Source: Neoaquamicrobium microcysteis
Lineage (GTDB): Bacteria; Pseudomonadota; Alphaproteobacteria; Rhizobiales; Rhizobiaceae
NCBI RefSeq assembly: GCF_008180155.1
Contig: NZ_VSZS01000063.1
Coordinates: 248,001-312,000, forward strand
Direction of reading: 5' to 3'
DNA: 64,000 nucleotides
Of this stretch, positions 54,456 through 63,392 are shown piece after piece. Positions within the stretch are counted from its first letter, which is position 1. Each line of letters opens with the position of its first letter. Both the position numbers and the translations under genes were made by a program. Below the pieces are notes generated by a model, which worked only from the letters and a program-made list of their open reading frames with translations, was not told the origin of the DNA and did no database searches.

Positions 54456-56845
54456 TGGCCGCGCAGGATCTGGAAAGGCTGGTTGTTCAGCTGTCGGCCG
54501 ACTTTAAGCAGTTCGAGCGGCAGATGTCGCGCGCCGCCGGTGTGACCAACCGGCAGTTTCGGGCGATCGAGGATCGGGCGCGGCAGCTCAACCGCAACCT
54601 TGACGGTATCTTCATGGGCATGGGCCGATCGATCATCGCGCCATTAGGCGGCGTCGCTGCTGCGCTTGGCACTCGCGAGATCCTGCGCATGGCCGATACC
54701 TGGACGGAGCTCAAATCTCGCGTGGATCTTGCCGCCGGCTCCATCGAGAACGGCGAGGCCGTCATGGGTCGCCTGTCAGAGATGGCGCGCCGGACCTATT
54801 CCGGCCTTGAGCAGACGGCCGAGGGCTGGCTTTCCAACGCGACCGCGCTTCGAGAGCTCGGGATGTCGACGAGCCGCCAGCTGGATCTGGTCGAAACACT
54901 CAACAACGCCTTGGTAATCTCGGCGGCGAAAGGACAGCGCGCCGAGTCGGTGATGTCGGCATGGGCAAAGGCAATGGCCCTTGGCGAGCTTCGCGGCGAC
55001 AACCTCAATACCGTCATCCAGTCCGGCGGGCGCCTGGCACAGGCGTTGGCCGACAGTATGGGCGTAAGCGTTTCCTCGCTGCGAACGCTCGGCCAGCAGG
55101 GCAAGATCACGACGCGGGACATGGCGGGCGTTACCTCGGAGCTCGAAAAGCTGCGGAAAGAGGCCGACAGTATGCCGGCTACGATCGGCGACGCGATGCA
55201 GCTCCTGCGCGACGCGATGCTGCAGTATGTGGGCGGGGCAGACCAGGCGGCCGGCGCATCGGCCGCGCTCGCCGAGAAGATAATCCTTCTCGCGGACAAC
55301 TTCACCGGCGTCGCCGACACAGCCCTACAATTCGCAACCATCGTCATATCCGCCCTCACCGGTCGCGCCATCGGAGGGCTGGTGAAGGCTCTTCCTGTAG
55401 CCACCACGTCCGTGATGGCGCTGGTTACCGCCATGCGGGCCGGAACCCTGACGGCCACCGGGTTTGCGGCGGCTCTCGGGCCGATGGGATTGTTGCTGGG
55501 GGCCGCAGCAGCGACGCTGTACATGGTCAGCCAGCGGCAAGGAGAGGCCGACCAGGCCGCCGAGCAGCACCGACTGACCGTGGTCCAGCTTCGTGACGAG
55601 ATCGCCAATCTCGACTATGCCAACCACGATGCTGTCGCATCGACGCGCACGAAGATTGCGGCCGATCTGAAGGCCGCAGAGGTCGCGCTAGAACGCGCGC
55701 AGGCAGAGTACCAGCTTGCCGAGGCGCTTCAGGCGACGATCGACCAGCGCGCCACGCCATCGACCGCGCGGACATATACCGGCTTTGGTGTCGATACCTC
55801 GAAAGTCCCCCTTGGCGGCCAAGATGTCGTCGCGCAGAACATCGTCGCCGGCCAGCGAGACATCACGGCCGAGAAGGTCGAGCGCATGCGCGAGCGTGTC
55901 GAGGAAATCAAGGCGCTAAGCGCGGAGTTCGACGACTATGCATCCGGCAGACGCACGCCGCCGCCGCGAGGCGAAAGACTACCATCGACCCTGCCTGCTA
56001 ACGGAAAGGGCAAATCGACAAAAGACCGCGCCGACGAATACCAGCGGCTGGCCGAGCGCATTCGTGAAGCCACGGCGTCGCTGGTGGCGGAAACGGAAGT
56101 CCAGCGCCAGTTGAACCCGCTGATCGACGACTATGGCTATGCCATTGAACGCGCGCGCGTGGAGCACGAGTTGCTGAACGCGGCAAAGAAGGCGGGCGTG
56201 CCGATCACCGCCGAGCTGCGCGGTGAGATCGCTAACCTGGCCGAGCAGTATGCAGTGGCGACCGTTGAAGCCGCGAAGCTGGCAGAAGAGCAGAACCGCG
56301 CGCGCGAGAATGCCGAACACTGGCTGGGTGTGGGGCAGAACGTCACCAAGGGTTTCATCGATGACCTGATCCGTGGCACGAGCGCGGCCGGCGCCTTTGC
56401 CAATGCTATCTCGAAGATCGGCGACGCGCTGATCAACGACGTGCTGTCGAACATCTTCAAGATCAACCAGGCGGGCTCCGGCGGCATCCTGGGCAGCATC
56501 ATCGGCCTGATCGGCGGAAGCATCGGCGGCGGGGTGCGACTTCCCGGCATGGCACCGATCCCGACGCCTCGGCCGATGCTGGGTGCATCCATGGCCGCCC
56601 CGATGAGTTCGCCGGTTCAGGCGCCCACCATGCCCAATTTGTCGGCGATGAAGGCTGCGGCAAAACCGCAGGAGCTGCGCGTGCTCGTTGTCGCCGAAGA
56701 GGGGCCGATGCTGCGGCCGGTGATCTCTGCCACGTCTCGCGACGTTGCCGTTAAGGTCACGCAGGTGGGATTGCATGAATTCTCGCGCGGCGCAGGCCGG
56801 GCGATGGTGCTCGATGTCATCGAAGATCCGCGCAAGAGGGGCTGA
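54455..56845 (+). CDS. Phage tail tape measure protein
   Basis: The 796-aa protein has the tape measure N-terminal domain (about residues 40-330), which includes SEMARRTYSGLEQTAEGWLS and LRGDNLNTVIQSGGRLAQAL. A hydrophobic stretch follows (about 330-360, VSALTGRAIGGLVKALP). A long helical coiled region extends to about 640, then a Gly/Pro-rich C-terminus. Tape measure proteins set tail length at about 0.15 nm per residue, so the expected tail is roughly 120 nm. No other tail gene follows. Confidence 0.88.
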   Translation: MAAQDLERLVVQLSADFKQFERQMSRAAGVTNRQFRAIEDRARQLNRNLDGIFMGMGRSIIAPLGGVAAALGTREILRMADTWTELKSRVDLAAGSIENGEAVMGRLSEMARRTYSGLEQTAEGWLSNATALRELGMSTSRQLDLVETLNNALVISAAKGQRAESVMSAWAKAMALGELRGDNLNTVIQSGGRLAQALADSMGVSVSSLRTLGQQGKITTRDMAGVTSELEKLRKEADSMPATIGDAMQLLRDAMLQYVGGADQAAGASAALAEKIILLADNFTGVADTALQFATIVISALTGRAIGGLVKALPVATTSVMALVTAMRAGTLTATGFAAALGPMGLLLGAAAATLYMVSQRQGEADQAAEQHRLTVVQLRDEIANLDYANHDAVASTRTKIAADLKAAEVALERAQAEYQLAEALQATIDQRATPSTARTYTGFGVDTSKVPLGGQDVVAQNIVAGQRDITAEKVERMRERVEEIKALSAEFDDYASGRRTPPPRGERLPSTLPANGKGKSTKDRADEYQRLAERIREATASLVAETEVQRQLNPLIDDYGYAIERARVEHELLNAAKKAGVPITAELRGEIANLAEQYAVATVEAAKLAEEQNRARENAEHWLGVGQNVTKGFIDDLIRGTSAAGAFANAISKIGDALINDVLSNIFKINQAGSGGILGSIIGLIGGSIGGGVRLPGMAPIPTPRPMLGASMAAPMSSPVQAPTMPNLSAMKAAAKPQELRVLVVAEEGPMLRPVISATSRDVAVKVTQVGLHEFSRGAGRAMVLDVIEDPRKRG

Positions 56846-56850
56846 ATGAT

Positions 56851-56895
56851 ATGCGAGTTACCGGAGAAGCATGCGACGTCCCTCAGGCGTTCTAA
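56851..56895 (+). other. Fourteen-codon frame after the tape measure gene, possible remnant
   Basis: ATG at 56851 opens a frame of 14 codons (MRVTGEACDVPQAF) ending at 56893-56895, just where the minus-strand cargo gene ends. It may be the start of a deleted tail gene or simply chance. Confidence 0.2.
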
Positions 56896-57392
56896 TCTAA
56901 CGCACCGTAATCGTCCGGATCCAGGATCATCATTGAGCGCTTCGAGATTGCAACACTGAGCCGGCGGTCCCGTTTCCATATTTTCGGCTGGGCATATCGC
57001 CAATAGATCTCGCATTCGATAGTGTTGTCTGGATCGATGACGTCGACGTTGCTGGGTTTCAACAGCAACAGCTCACGATGGGATGCTGGATCTATCACCG
57101 TCGAGCGGCCGCCTTCGAGCAGCGCGGCGACTATCGATCGGGTTTGATGGTCCTCGGCAATACTGAACTCATTCGGTCGCATGCCCGCCCGCCAACTGAC
57201 TATGATTGGCCTGTCGGAAGGGTTCGAAATTTGGAGATACGTCCCCTTTGGCATGCCGCCCGGTAAGAGGGGTCGAACGACTACAATCGCGGTGGGGGAA
57301 AACCGAAAAACTCGATCCCACAACACGAACAACCCTGTCGCGAGGCCGACAATCGCGCCAACGCCTTGGATGGTATCCCAAAGAGTCTCCAT
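56892..57392 (-). CDS. Unknown cargo protein with one membrane segment
   Basis: The 166-aa protein has an N-terminal membrane segment (about residues 9-27, GVGAIVGLATGLFVLWDRV) and a beta-rich soluble domain (YLQISNPSDRPIIVSWRAGM). No family is recognised. It is opposite in direction to the structural genes and lies at the attR end. Together with the next gene it forms a minus-strand pair in the position where satellites and prophages often carry defence or exclusion genes. The DNA is less GC-rich than the host flanks. Confidence 0.6.
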   Translation of the reverse strand: METLWDTIQGVGAIVGLATGLFVLWDRVFRFSPTAIVVVRPLLPGGMPKGTYLQISNPSDRPIIVSWRAGMRPNEFSIAEDHQTRSIVAALLEGGRSTVIDPASHRELLLLKPSNVDVIDPDNTIECEIYWRYAQPKIWKRDRRLSVAISKRSMMILDPDDYGALD

Positions 57393-57413
57393 CGTTGTTG
57401 CCCGCTAGGCGAT

Positions 57414-57722
57414 CTAGGCTTTGCGAAGCAATTCGTTGTGGATCGACAGGATTTCGTCAGCGATTTTCTCAGCTTCTTCGTCGGTCATCTTCCCGATCGT
57501 CGCCTGTAATGTCCCCTCTCCTTTGTAGGTTTCAGGCCTAGCCGTTGCGCGCTCAAATACGTCTCGATACCGCGCACCCAACTCTGTATCGGTGAAATCC
57601 GCAGAATTTACGGTAATCATCGCGATAAACGCGTTCAATAACCGCGTTCGAATGTCCGATGAACTTACGAGGCACGAAACGGCATTTCCGAACTTCTCAC
57701 GATGGTATCCCTCTATCGACAT
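57414..57722 (-). CDS. Unknown cargo protein
   Basis: The 102-aa protein (MSIEGYHREKFGNAVSCLVS at the start) is soluble and helical, with IRTRLLNAFIAMITVNSADF and a C-terminal MTDEEAEKIADEILSIHNEL. No family is recognised. It is 21 bases upstream of the membrane-anchored cargo gene and probably forms an operon with it. A two-component defence, exclusion or toxin-antitoxin system is possible but not supported by any motif. Confidence 0.6.
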   Translation of the reverse strand: MSIEGYHREKFGNAVSCLVSSSDIRTRLLNAFIAMITVNSADFTDTELGARYRDVFERATARPETYKGEGTLQATIGKMTDEEAEKIADEILSIHNELLRKA

Positions 57723-57791
57723 GAACCCCTCCCAATGTGACCATAGGCCGGTTTCCGAACAAAAGCATACCGGTGAGCCGAGGTAAACGGA

Positions 57792-57814
57792 GGGTGGAAC
57801 GAGAGGTGGATAAA
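57792..57814 (+). repeat. Candidate integrase arm site, right copy
   Basis: The 23-base sequence begins GGGTGGAACGA and ends GGTGGATAAA. It matches 47670-47692 at 20 of 23 positions, same orientation. It lies 52 bases left of the attR core. Confidence 0.5.
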
Positions 57815-57866
57815 CCTGAACGAGGTCGCGGTAACCGATTGAAAAGAAAGGAAAAAAAGAAATCGA

Positions 57867-57881
57867 ATGGTGCCCAGAGGC
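57867..57881 (+). repeat. attR core in tRNA-Phe 3' end
   Basis: ATGGTGCCCAGAGGC is identical to 47499-47513. In tRNA orientation it covers the 3' strand of the acceptor stem, the discriminator base and CCA, plus one base beyond. Confidence 0.85.
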
Positions 57882-57943
57882 GGATTCGAACCACCGACAC
57901 GCGGATTTTCAATCCGCTGCTCTACCAACTGAGCTATCTGGGC
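57868..57943 (-). tRNA. tRNA-Phe (GAA)
   Basis: The 76-base gene folds fully. Acceptor GCCCAGA pairs with TCTGGGC before A-CCA, the D arm carries GCTCAGTTGGTAGAGC, the anticodon stem is GCGGA/TCCGC with loop TTGAAAA (anticodon GAA), and the T arm carries GGTTCGAATCC. CCA is encoded. The gene stays intact because the element restores its 3' end on insertion. Confidence 0.97.
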
Positions 57944-58115
57944 ATCCGATGCCGAAGATGCCTCAAAGGCAATCTTCAGCGCGGCGGTGTTGGCTTTCCG
58001 CCGGAAGCGCGTGGGTTATAGCACGAGTTTCCCGCCTGTCCAGCGCGAAGAACCACGTTTTCTCGACTAAATTCACCCGGATTTGCAACGGGCGAAAAGT
58101 ACCGATGACACGCGG

Positions 58116-58316
58116 TCAGTGTTCCTCGTCGTCGAGGTTTTCGTCTGCTTCCGTGACCGGGATCGCATAGGAGCCGGAGAGCCATCGGTTGAGGTCTAGA
58201 TCCTTGCAGCGCGGCGAGCAGAAAGGATAGTCGGCGCGGGTGGAAGGCTTGCCGCATTCCGGGCATGGGCGGCGCGGCCGCAGCGGCGTGACCTTCGCCG
58301 GCTCGCTTGCGCTCAT
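58116..58316 (-). CDS. yacG: DNA gyrase inhibitor / zinc-binding protein YacG
   Basis: The 66-aa protein has the YacG zinc site CPECG (residues 18-22) and [17 protein letters not shown], with four cysteines binding one zinc, and an acidic C-terminus. YacG binds and inhibits DNA gyrase in E. coli. It begins five bases after maf ends, in a conserved rhizobial gene order. Confidence 0.92.
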   Translation of the reverse strand: MSASEPAKVTPLRPRRPCPECGKPSTRADYPFCSPRCKDLDLNRWLSGSYAIPVTEADENLDDEEH

Positions 58317-58320
58317 CGGA

Positions 58321-58947
58321 TCAGCCCTTTACGCCAGCGTGCCAGCCCGCCAGCACCTTGTAGCCGTCTGCTGAGAGCAGCCCGACCGTCTCATAGAGCG
58401 GCAATCCCACGACGTTGCTGTAGGAGCCGACGAGCTTGACGACGAACGCGCCTGCCAGACCTTGCACGCCGTAGCCGCCCGCCTTGCCGCGCCATTCGCC
58501 CGAGCCGAGATAGCTGTCGAGTTCCTCGCGCGACAGCCGCTTGAAGCGCACGCGCGTTTCCACAAGCCGCTGACGCAGCTTGCCGCCGGGCGTAATGAGG
58601 CACACGCCGGTGTACACGCGGTGCGAGCGGCCGGAGAGTAGACGCAGGCAGTTGGACGCCTCGTCCAGCGTCTCGGCCTTGGGCAGGATGCGCCGCCCTA
58701 CGGCGACGACCGTATCTGCCGCCAATACGAAGACGTCGCCCTCGCCATCGGCCTTCAGGCCCTGCAGCGCCTTTTCGGCCTTGGCCTTCGACAGCCGCTT
58801 TGCCAGCGAACGGGGATGTTCGGCGCGCAGCGGGGTCTCGTCCAGATCGGCCGGGAACAGCCGATCAGGCTCAATACCTGCCTGCTGCAGAAGCTCGATC
58901 CGTCTCGGCGAGCCCGAGGCAAGCACCAGCTTCTGTGATTCACTCAT
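58321..58947 (-). CDS. maf: Maf-like nucleotide pyrophosphatase
   Basis: The 208-aa protein has the Maf motif [12 protein letters not shown] at residues 9-20, ADLDETPL, and [13 protein letters not shown] with the catalytic Asp. Maf proteins hydrolyse non-canonical nucleoside triphosphates such as dTTP/UTP or modified forms. It is part of the infA-maf-yacG row on the minus strand. Confidence 0.93.
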   Translation of the reverse strand: MSESQKLVLASGSPRRIELLQQAGIEPDRLFPADLDETPLRAEHPRSLAKRLSKAKAEKALQGLKADGEGDVFVLAADTVVAVGRRILPKAETLDEASNCLRLLSGRSHRVYTGVCLITPGGKLRQRLVETRVRFKRLSREELDSYLGSGEWRGKAGGYGVQGLAGAFVVKLVGSYSNVVGLPLYETVGLLSADGYKVLAGWHAGVKG

Positions 58948-58982
58948 TGAAAACCCGTCGGCCTGCGGGAGGTCTCGTATCG

Positions 58983-59201
58983 CTACTTGAAGCGATAGGT
59001 GATACGGCCCTTGGTCAGGTCGTAGGGCGTCATTTCGACAAGAACCTTGTCGCCAGTAAGAACACGAATGCGGTTCTTGCGCATGCGGCCCGCCGTGTGC
59101 GCGATGATTTCATGTTCGTTCTCGAGCTTGACCCTGAACATCGCGTTGGGCAACAGTTCAGTGACGACGCCCGGAAACTCCAGTACTTCTTCCTTCGGCA
59201 T
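58983..59201 (-). CDS. infA: Translation initiation factor IF-1
   Basis: The 72-aa S1-fold protein has the standard IF-1 sequence ([20 protein letters not shown] at the start and [20 protein letters not shown] near the end). It binds the ribosomal A site during initiation. Exact family length. Located between the phosphatase gene and maf. Confidence 0.97.
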
Positions 59202-59304
59202 CCGATTCCTATGAATTGATGAGCATCGCCGGCCCCCGGCCGGAAATTCCGGCGGAACCTATATGATTACACCGGATTTGTGAACATGCTTATTCCCGGA
59301 TTGT

Positions 59305-59751
59305 TCACGGCGTGCGGCGCGTGAACCGTTCGGCTATCCGGGCCTCCAGCCTGTCGCGAACATCGCGGTAGGCCTCCATGATGCGCTCGCGCGTGCCGGA
59401 GGCGTCCGACGGGTCCGCGGTCGGCCAATATTCGACCTCCACGGCCATGGAGCGCGTCAGCTCCAGTGCCGCATGATGGGCCTCCGGCGCGAGCGTGACG
59501 ATCAGGTCGAAATAGTCGTCCTCCATAGCATCCAGCGTCTGGGGCTGACGCTCGCCCAGCGACAGGCCTTTCTCGGCCAGGACTGCGTCGACGAAAGGGT
59601 CGCGCGCACCCGCGCGAACGCCGGCGGAGGCCAGGAAGATGCCGGCCGGAAGGGTGGCCCGAGCCAGCGCCTCGGCCATGGGCGAGCGGATCGCGTTCAA
59701 GCCGCACAGAAACAGGATGGAGCGGGGAGCATGGACCGCACCCGACGCCAT
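59305..59751 (-). CDS. Low-molecular-weight protein tyrosine phosphatase-like protein
   Basis: The 148-aa protein has the catalytic C(x)5R loop FLCGLNAIRSPMAEA near residue 15 and FDLIVTLAPEAHHAALELT. The ArsC/LMW-PTP family includes arsenate reductases and tyrosine phosphatases. The gene is a fixed member of the hisD-UPF0262-infA row in Rhizobiales. ATG at 59751 lies two bases after the UPF0262 stop. The exact substrate is not known. Confidence 0.85.
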   Translation of the reverse strand: MASGAVHAPRSILFLCGLNAIRSPMAEALARATLPAGIFLASAGVRAGARDPFVDAVLAEKGLSLGERQPQTLDAMEDDYFDLIVTLAPEAHHAALELTRSMAVEVEYWPTADPSDASGTRERIMEAYRDVRDRLEARIAERFTRRTP

Positions 59752-59753
59752 GG

Positions 59754-60236
59754 TCAACCCCGCCAGTGCAGCACGCATACGAGCGTGAACAGCCGCCGCG
59801 CCGTATCGAAATCCACCTCGATCTTGCCGGCAAGACGATCCATCAGCGTTTGCGACCCCTCGTTGTGCAGGCCGCGTCGCCCCATATCGATCGCCTCGAT
59901 CTGCGACGGCGTGGACGACCGGATCGCCTCGTAATAGCTCTCGCAGATCATGAAGTAGTCCTTCACCACCCGGCGGAAGGGCGTCAGTGACAGGATGTGA
60001 GTGACCACGGCCTCGCCGCTCTCGCGCGCGATGGCGAAGACAAGCTTGGAATCGACCACCGACAGCCGGAGCTTGTACGGCCCGCCCGCATCGTCACCCG
60101 CCGGCCGGAAGGAGTTGTCCTCGATCAGGTCGAAGATGGCGACGGCGCGCTCGTGTTCCACGTCAGGCGTCGAACGTCCGATCGATTCGTCCAGTTCGAC
60201 ATCGATCAGCCGGGCGTTTCGATCGCTCGCGCTCAT
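59754..60236 (-). CDS. UPF0262 family protein
   Basis: The 160-aa protein matches the UPF0262 family of alphaproteobacteria ([20 protein letters not shown] at the start, [20 protein letters not shown] in the middle). It begins three bases after hisD ends and is coupled to the following phosphatase. Function unknown. Confidence 0.9.
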   Translation of the reverse strand: MSASDRNARLIDVELDESIGRSTPDVEHERAVAIFDLIEDNSFRPAGDDAGGPYKLRLSVVDSKLVFAIARESGEAVVTHILSLTPFRRVVKDYFMICESYYEAIRSSTPSQIEAIDMGRRGLHNEGSQTLMDRLAGKIEVDFDTARRLFTLVCVLHWRG

Positions 60237-60239
60237 CGG

Positions 60240-61538
60240 TCAGCTTTCGGGATTGAGCCTGATGGCGACCGAAGCCGCATGGCCATCAAGGTTTTCCGCG
60301 CGCGCAAGGGTAATCGCCGCAGGGCCGAGCGCACGAAGCTGGTCCGGCCCGAGCTTGAGGATCGAGGTGCGCTTGACGAAATCCAGTACCGACAGGCCCG
60401 AGGAGAAGCGCGCCGAGCGCGCGGTGGGGAGCACGTGATTGGACCCACCGACATAGTCGCCAATCACTTCCGGCGTATGGCGGCCGATGAAGATCGCGCC
60501 GGCATTGCGGATTTTCCCAACAAACGCCTCGGCATCCTCCATAGCAAGCTCAAGATGCTCGGCCGCGATGCGATTTGCCAGCGGGACGGCTTCGGCGAGA
60601 TCGGAGACGAGAATGATTGCGCCATAGTCGCGCCAGCTGGCCCCCGCCATCGCACCGCGCGGCAGGCGCGCGAGCTGGCGTTCCACCTCGGCTTCCACCG
60701 CGTCGGCCAGCCCGGCATCGTCGGTGATGAGGATCGACTGGGCCGCGGCGTCGTGCTCGGCCTGCGCCAGAAGGTCCGCGGCCAGCCAGGCGGGGTCGTT
60801 TTCGCTGTCCGCGATAATCAGCACTTCCGACGGCCCGGCGATCATGTCGATGCCGACGGTGCCGAAGACGCGCCGCTTGGCGGCTGCGACATAGGCATTG
60901 CCGGGGCCGACGATCTTGGCGACGGGCGCGATGGTTTGCGTGCCATAGGCAAGTGCGGCAACCGCCTGCGCCCCACCCACGCGATAGACCTCGCTGACGC
61001 CCGCCAGCCTAGCCGCCGCCAGCACAAGCGGGTTGAGCTCGCCGCGCGGCGACGGCACGGTCATGACGATGCGCTCCACGCCCGCGACGCGCGCCGGGAC
61101 CGCATTCATCAGCACCGAACTCGGATAGCTGGCCGTCCCGCCGGGTACGTAGAGCCCGACGGCCTCCACCGCCGTCCAGTGCGACCCAAGCTCTACACCG
61201 ATAGGATCGACATAGCGGTCGTCCTTCGGCATCTGGCGCGCATGGTGTGCCGCGATGCGCTTGTGGGCAAACTCCAGCGCAGCCAGTGTATCGCGGTCGA
61301 CCCGCTCCATCGCGGCGTCCATTTCCGCCGCATCGACCGCAATACCCGCTTCGGACAGGTCGAGCTGGTCGAAACGCTTCGTGTAATCGATCAGCGCGGC
61401 GTCACCTTCGGCGCGCACACGGGCAATGATATCGCGCACGACGGCATCGACATCTTCCGAAACCTCACGCTTGGTGGCGAGGAAGGCGGCAAACCGGGCT
61501 TCGAAGTTCGCTTCGGAGCTTGCAAGGCGCAAAGGCAT
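60240..61538 (-). CDS. hisD: Histidinol dehydrogenase
   Basis: The 432-aa enzyme oxidises histidinol to histidine in two NAD-linked steps. Family signature regions are present: GLYVPGGTASYPSSVLMNAV, VGGAQAVAALAYGTQTI, IDMIAGPSEVLIIAD and AEHLELAMEDAEAF. ATG at 61538 with GGGGGAG upstream is chosen over an upstream in-frame start, because it gives the usual MPLRLASSEANFE. Confidence 0.96.
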   Translation of the reverse strand: MPLRLASSEANFEARFAAFLATKREVSEDVDAVVRDIIARVRAEGDAALIDYTKRFDQLDLSEAGIAVDAAEMDAAMERVDRDTLAALEFAHKRIAAHHARQMPKDDRYVDPIGVELGSHWTAVEAVGLYVPGGTASYPSSVLMNAVPARVAGVERIVMTVPSPRGELNPLVLAAARLAGVSEVYRVGGAQAVAALAYGTQTIAPVAKIVGPGNAYVAAAKRRVFGTVGIDMIAGPSEVLIIADSENDPAWLAADLLAQAEHDAAAQSILITDDAGLADAVEAEVERQLARLPRGAMAGASWRDYGAIILVSDLAEAVPLANRIAAEHLELAMEDAEAFVGKIRNAGAIFIGRHTPEVIGDYVGGSNHVLPTARSARFSSGLSVLDFVKRTSILKLGPDQLRALGPAAITLARAENLDGHAASVAIRLNPES

Positions 61539-61554
61539 GAATGGCGGCTCCCCC

Positions 61555-61992
61555 TCAGCCGATATGCGTCGGGCGTGAGGCCGCCTGCCATGCGGCCCCC
61601 AGATCGGCCAGCCGCGCCTCGACATAGTCGACCTCCAGACGAATCGCCGCGCCCGCCGAGCAGGTGAGCTCGATCACACCAGCTGGCGCTTCCGACCCCG
61701 GCTCGAAGCGTATGGCAAGGAGCGACAGCACGTCGTCTGCCTTGTCGCGCGCAAAGCCGGCCGTCTTGACGCCGCGCACAGCCTCGAAGTGAAGCGCGCT
61801 GCGCCTGCGCTCATTGTTGCGCGAGAACAAACCCTTGCGGTTTTCCCAGACGAAGCGGTTCATGACCACGACAAAACGCTTTTCGGCGGCGAGATAGACA
61901 AGATCACTCACCTTCATCACGGCATCCTGCGAATGGGCAGAGATGACCTGCAGATCCTGTTCGTCGAGGGCGACAAGCTTGAGCTGTGACAT
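61555..61992 (-). CDS. DUF2948 family protein
   Basis: The 145-aa protein (MSQLKLVALDEQDLQVISAH at the start, VMNRFVWENRKGLFSRNNER) matches the DUF2948 family found just upstream of hisD in Rhizobiales. It lies 16 bases before hisD and is surely in the same transcript. Function unknown. Confidence 0.88.
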   Translation of the reverse strand: MSQLKLVALDEQDLQVISAHSQDAVMKVSDLVYLAAEKRFVVVMNRFVWENRKGLFSRNNERRRSALHFEAVRGVKTAGFARDKADDVLSLLAIRFEPGSEAPAGVIELTCSAGAAIRLEVDYVEARLADLGAAWQAASRPTHIG

Positions 61993-62102
61993 GGCGGGCG
62001 CAATCCGGAGGTGCCGGGACGGGTTTGTCCCGGTCTAGGCCGTCTTTGTGTGCGGCGCAACCGAAAGAGCGGCGCAAAAGTTCCGCAAAAAGCTGCGTAT
62101 CG

Positions 62103-63392
62103 TCAGGAAGACAGGCGCTCGATGGTGGCGCCGCAGCCCGAAAGCTTCTCTTCCAGCCGCTCGAAGCCGCGATCGAGGTGATAGACGCGGTTGACCACCG
62201 TTTCGCCCTCGGCCGCGAGGCCGGCGATGACCAGCGAGACGGAAGCGCGAAGGTCTGTCGCCATGACCGGCGCACCCTTCAGCTTCTGCACGCCATCCAC
62301 GATGGCCGTCTGGCCCGACAGCGTGATCTTCGCACCGAGCCGGGCGAGTTCCTGAACGTGCATGAAGCGGTTTTCGAAGATCGTCTCGGTGATGTGCGAA
62401 CGGCCGTTCGCCCGCGTCATCAGGCCCATGAACTGAGCCTGAAGGTCGGTCGGGAAGCCGGGAAAGGGTTCGGTCGTCACGTCCACCGGCTGGATGCCCG
62501 CGCCGTTGCGGCGGACGCGAATGCCCGAATTGAGCGGGGTGATCTCGACACCGGCGCGCGCAATGGTTTCCAGCGCGCTTTCAAGAAGGTCGGCACGCGC
62601 GCCTTCCAGGATGACGTCGCCGCCCGTCATTGCCACGGCCATGGCGTAGGTGCCGGTCTCGATCCGGTCCGGGATAACCTGATGGGTTGCCCCGGAAAGC
62701 GACGAAACCCCGTCGATGACGATGGTGGGCGTGCCCGCGCCCGACACCTTCGCACCCATCGCGTTGAGGCATTCGGCTAGGTTGACGATCTCGGGCTCGC
62801 GGGCGGCGTTCTCGAGCACGGTCTGGCCGTGGGCAAGCGTCGCGGCCATCATCAGCACATGCGTCGCGCCGACCGAGACCTTTGGAAATACGTAGCGGTT
62901 TCCGACCAGCCCCTTGGGTGCGCTGGCATGCGCGTAGCCCTGCTCGATCTCGATATCGGCGCCCAGCGCGCGCAGGCCATCGATGAAGAGGTCCACCGGA
63001 CGCGTGCCGATGGCGCAGCCGCCGGGCAGTGACACGCGCGCCTCGCCCATGCGCGCCAGCAGCGGCCCGATCACCCAGAATGACGCGCGCATCTTGGAGA
63101 CGAGTTCGTAAGGCGCGGTGGTGTCGACGATGTTCTTCGCGGTGAAGTTCACCGTGCGGGCGTATGTCGAATTCTGCGCCTCTCGCCGGCCATTCACGGA
63201 ATAGTCGACGCCGTGATTGCCGAGGATGCGGGTGAGCTGCTCCACGTCCGCCAGATGCGGCACGTTTTCCAGGCTCAGCGTCTCGTCCGTCAGCAGAGAG
63301 GCAATCATCAGCGGGAGGGCCGCGTTCTTGGCGCCCGAAATCGGGATCGACCCCTTGAGTTCGTTACCGCCGACAATCCTTATGCGATCCAT
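62103..63392 (-). CDS. murA: UDP-N-acetylglucosamine 1-carboxyvinyltransferase
   Basis: The 429-aa enzyme transfers enolpyruvate to UDP-GlcNAc, the first committed step of peptidoglycan synthesis. The catalytic Cys, which binds fosfomycin, is in [16 protein letters not shown] near residue 126. The N-terminal [20 protein letters not shown] is standard. It is 110 bases upstream of the DUF2948-hisD row. Confidence 0.97.
   Translation of the reverse strand: MDRIRIVGGNELKGSIPISGAKNAALPLMIASLLTDETLSLENVPHLADVEQLTRILGNHGVDYSVNGRREAQNSTYARTVNFTAKNIVDTTAPYELVSKMRASFWVIGPLLARMGEARVSLPGGCAIGTRPVDLFIDGLRALGADIEIEQGYAHASAPKGLVGNRYVFPKVSVGATHVLMMAATLAHGQTVLENAAREPEIVNLAECLNAMGAKVSGAGTPTIVIDGVSSLSGATHQVIPDRIETGTYAMAVAMTGGDVILEGARADLLESALETIARAGVEITPLNSGIRVRRNGAGIQPVDVTTEPFPGFPTDLQAQFMGLMTRANGRSHITETIFENRFMHVQELARLGAKITLSGQTAIVDGVQKLKGAPVMATDLRASVSLVIAGLAAEGETVVNRVYHLDRGFERLEEKLSGCGATIERLSS

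Larger units (their letters stand above)
47499..57881 (+). mobile_element. Integrated phage-satellite-like element at tRNA-Phe
   Basis: About 10.4 kb are bounded by the 15-bp direct repeat ATGGTGCCCAGAGGC (47499-47513 and 57867-57881). The right copy covers the 3' end of an intact tRNA-Phe gene, a classic integrase target. Inside are an integrase, two Arc-like repressors, an AlpA-like protein, a replication-initiator-like gene with iterons, a zinc-ribbon protein, an HK97 protease, a major capsid protein, a tape measure protein and two cargo genes. Terminase, portal, connectors, tail tube, baseplate and lysis genes are not seen. A helper-dependent satellite is favoured. A deleted prophage is the alternative. 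Confidence 0.8.

Noticed and set aside
52311-56845. The capsid module as part of a gene transfer agent cluster
   Set aside because: A linked integrase, att repeats and tRNA insertion show a mobile element, and the rest of the GTA cluster is absent.
59997-61667. A long plus-strand open frame opposite UPF0262 and hisD
   Set aside because: hisD is certain on the other strand, and the frame gives low-complexity Arg/Asp-rich sequence typical of antisense GC-rich DNA.
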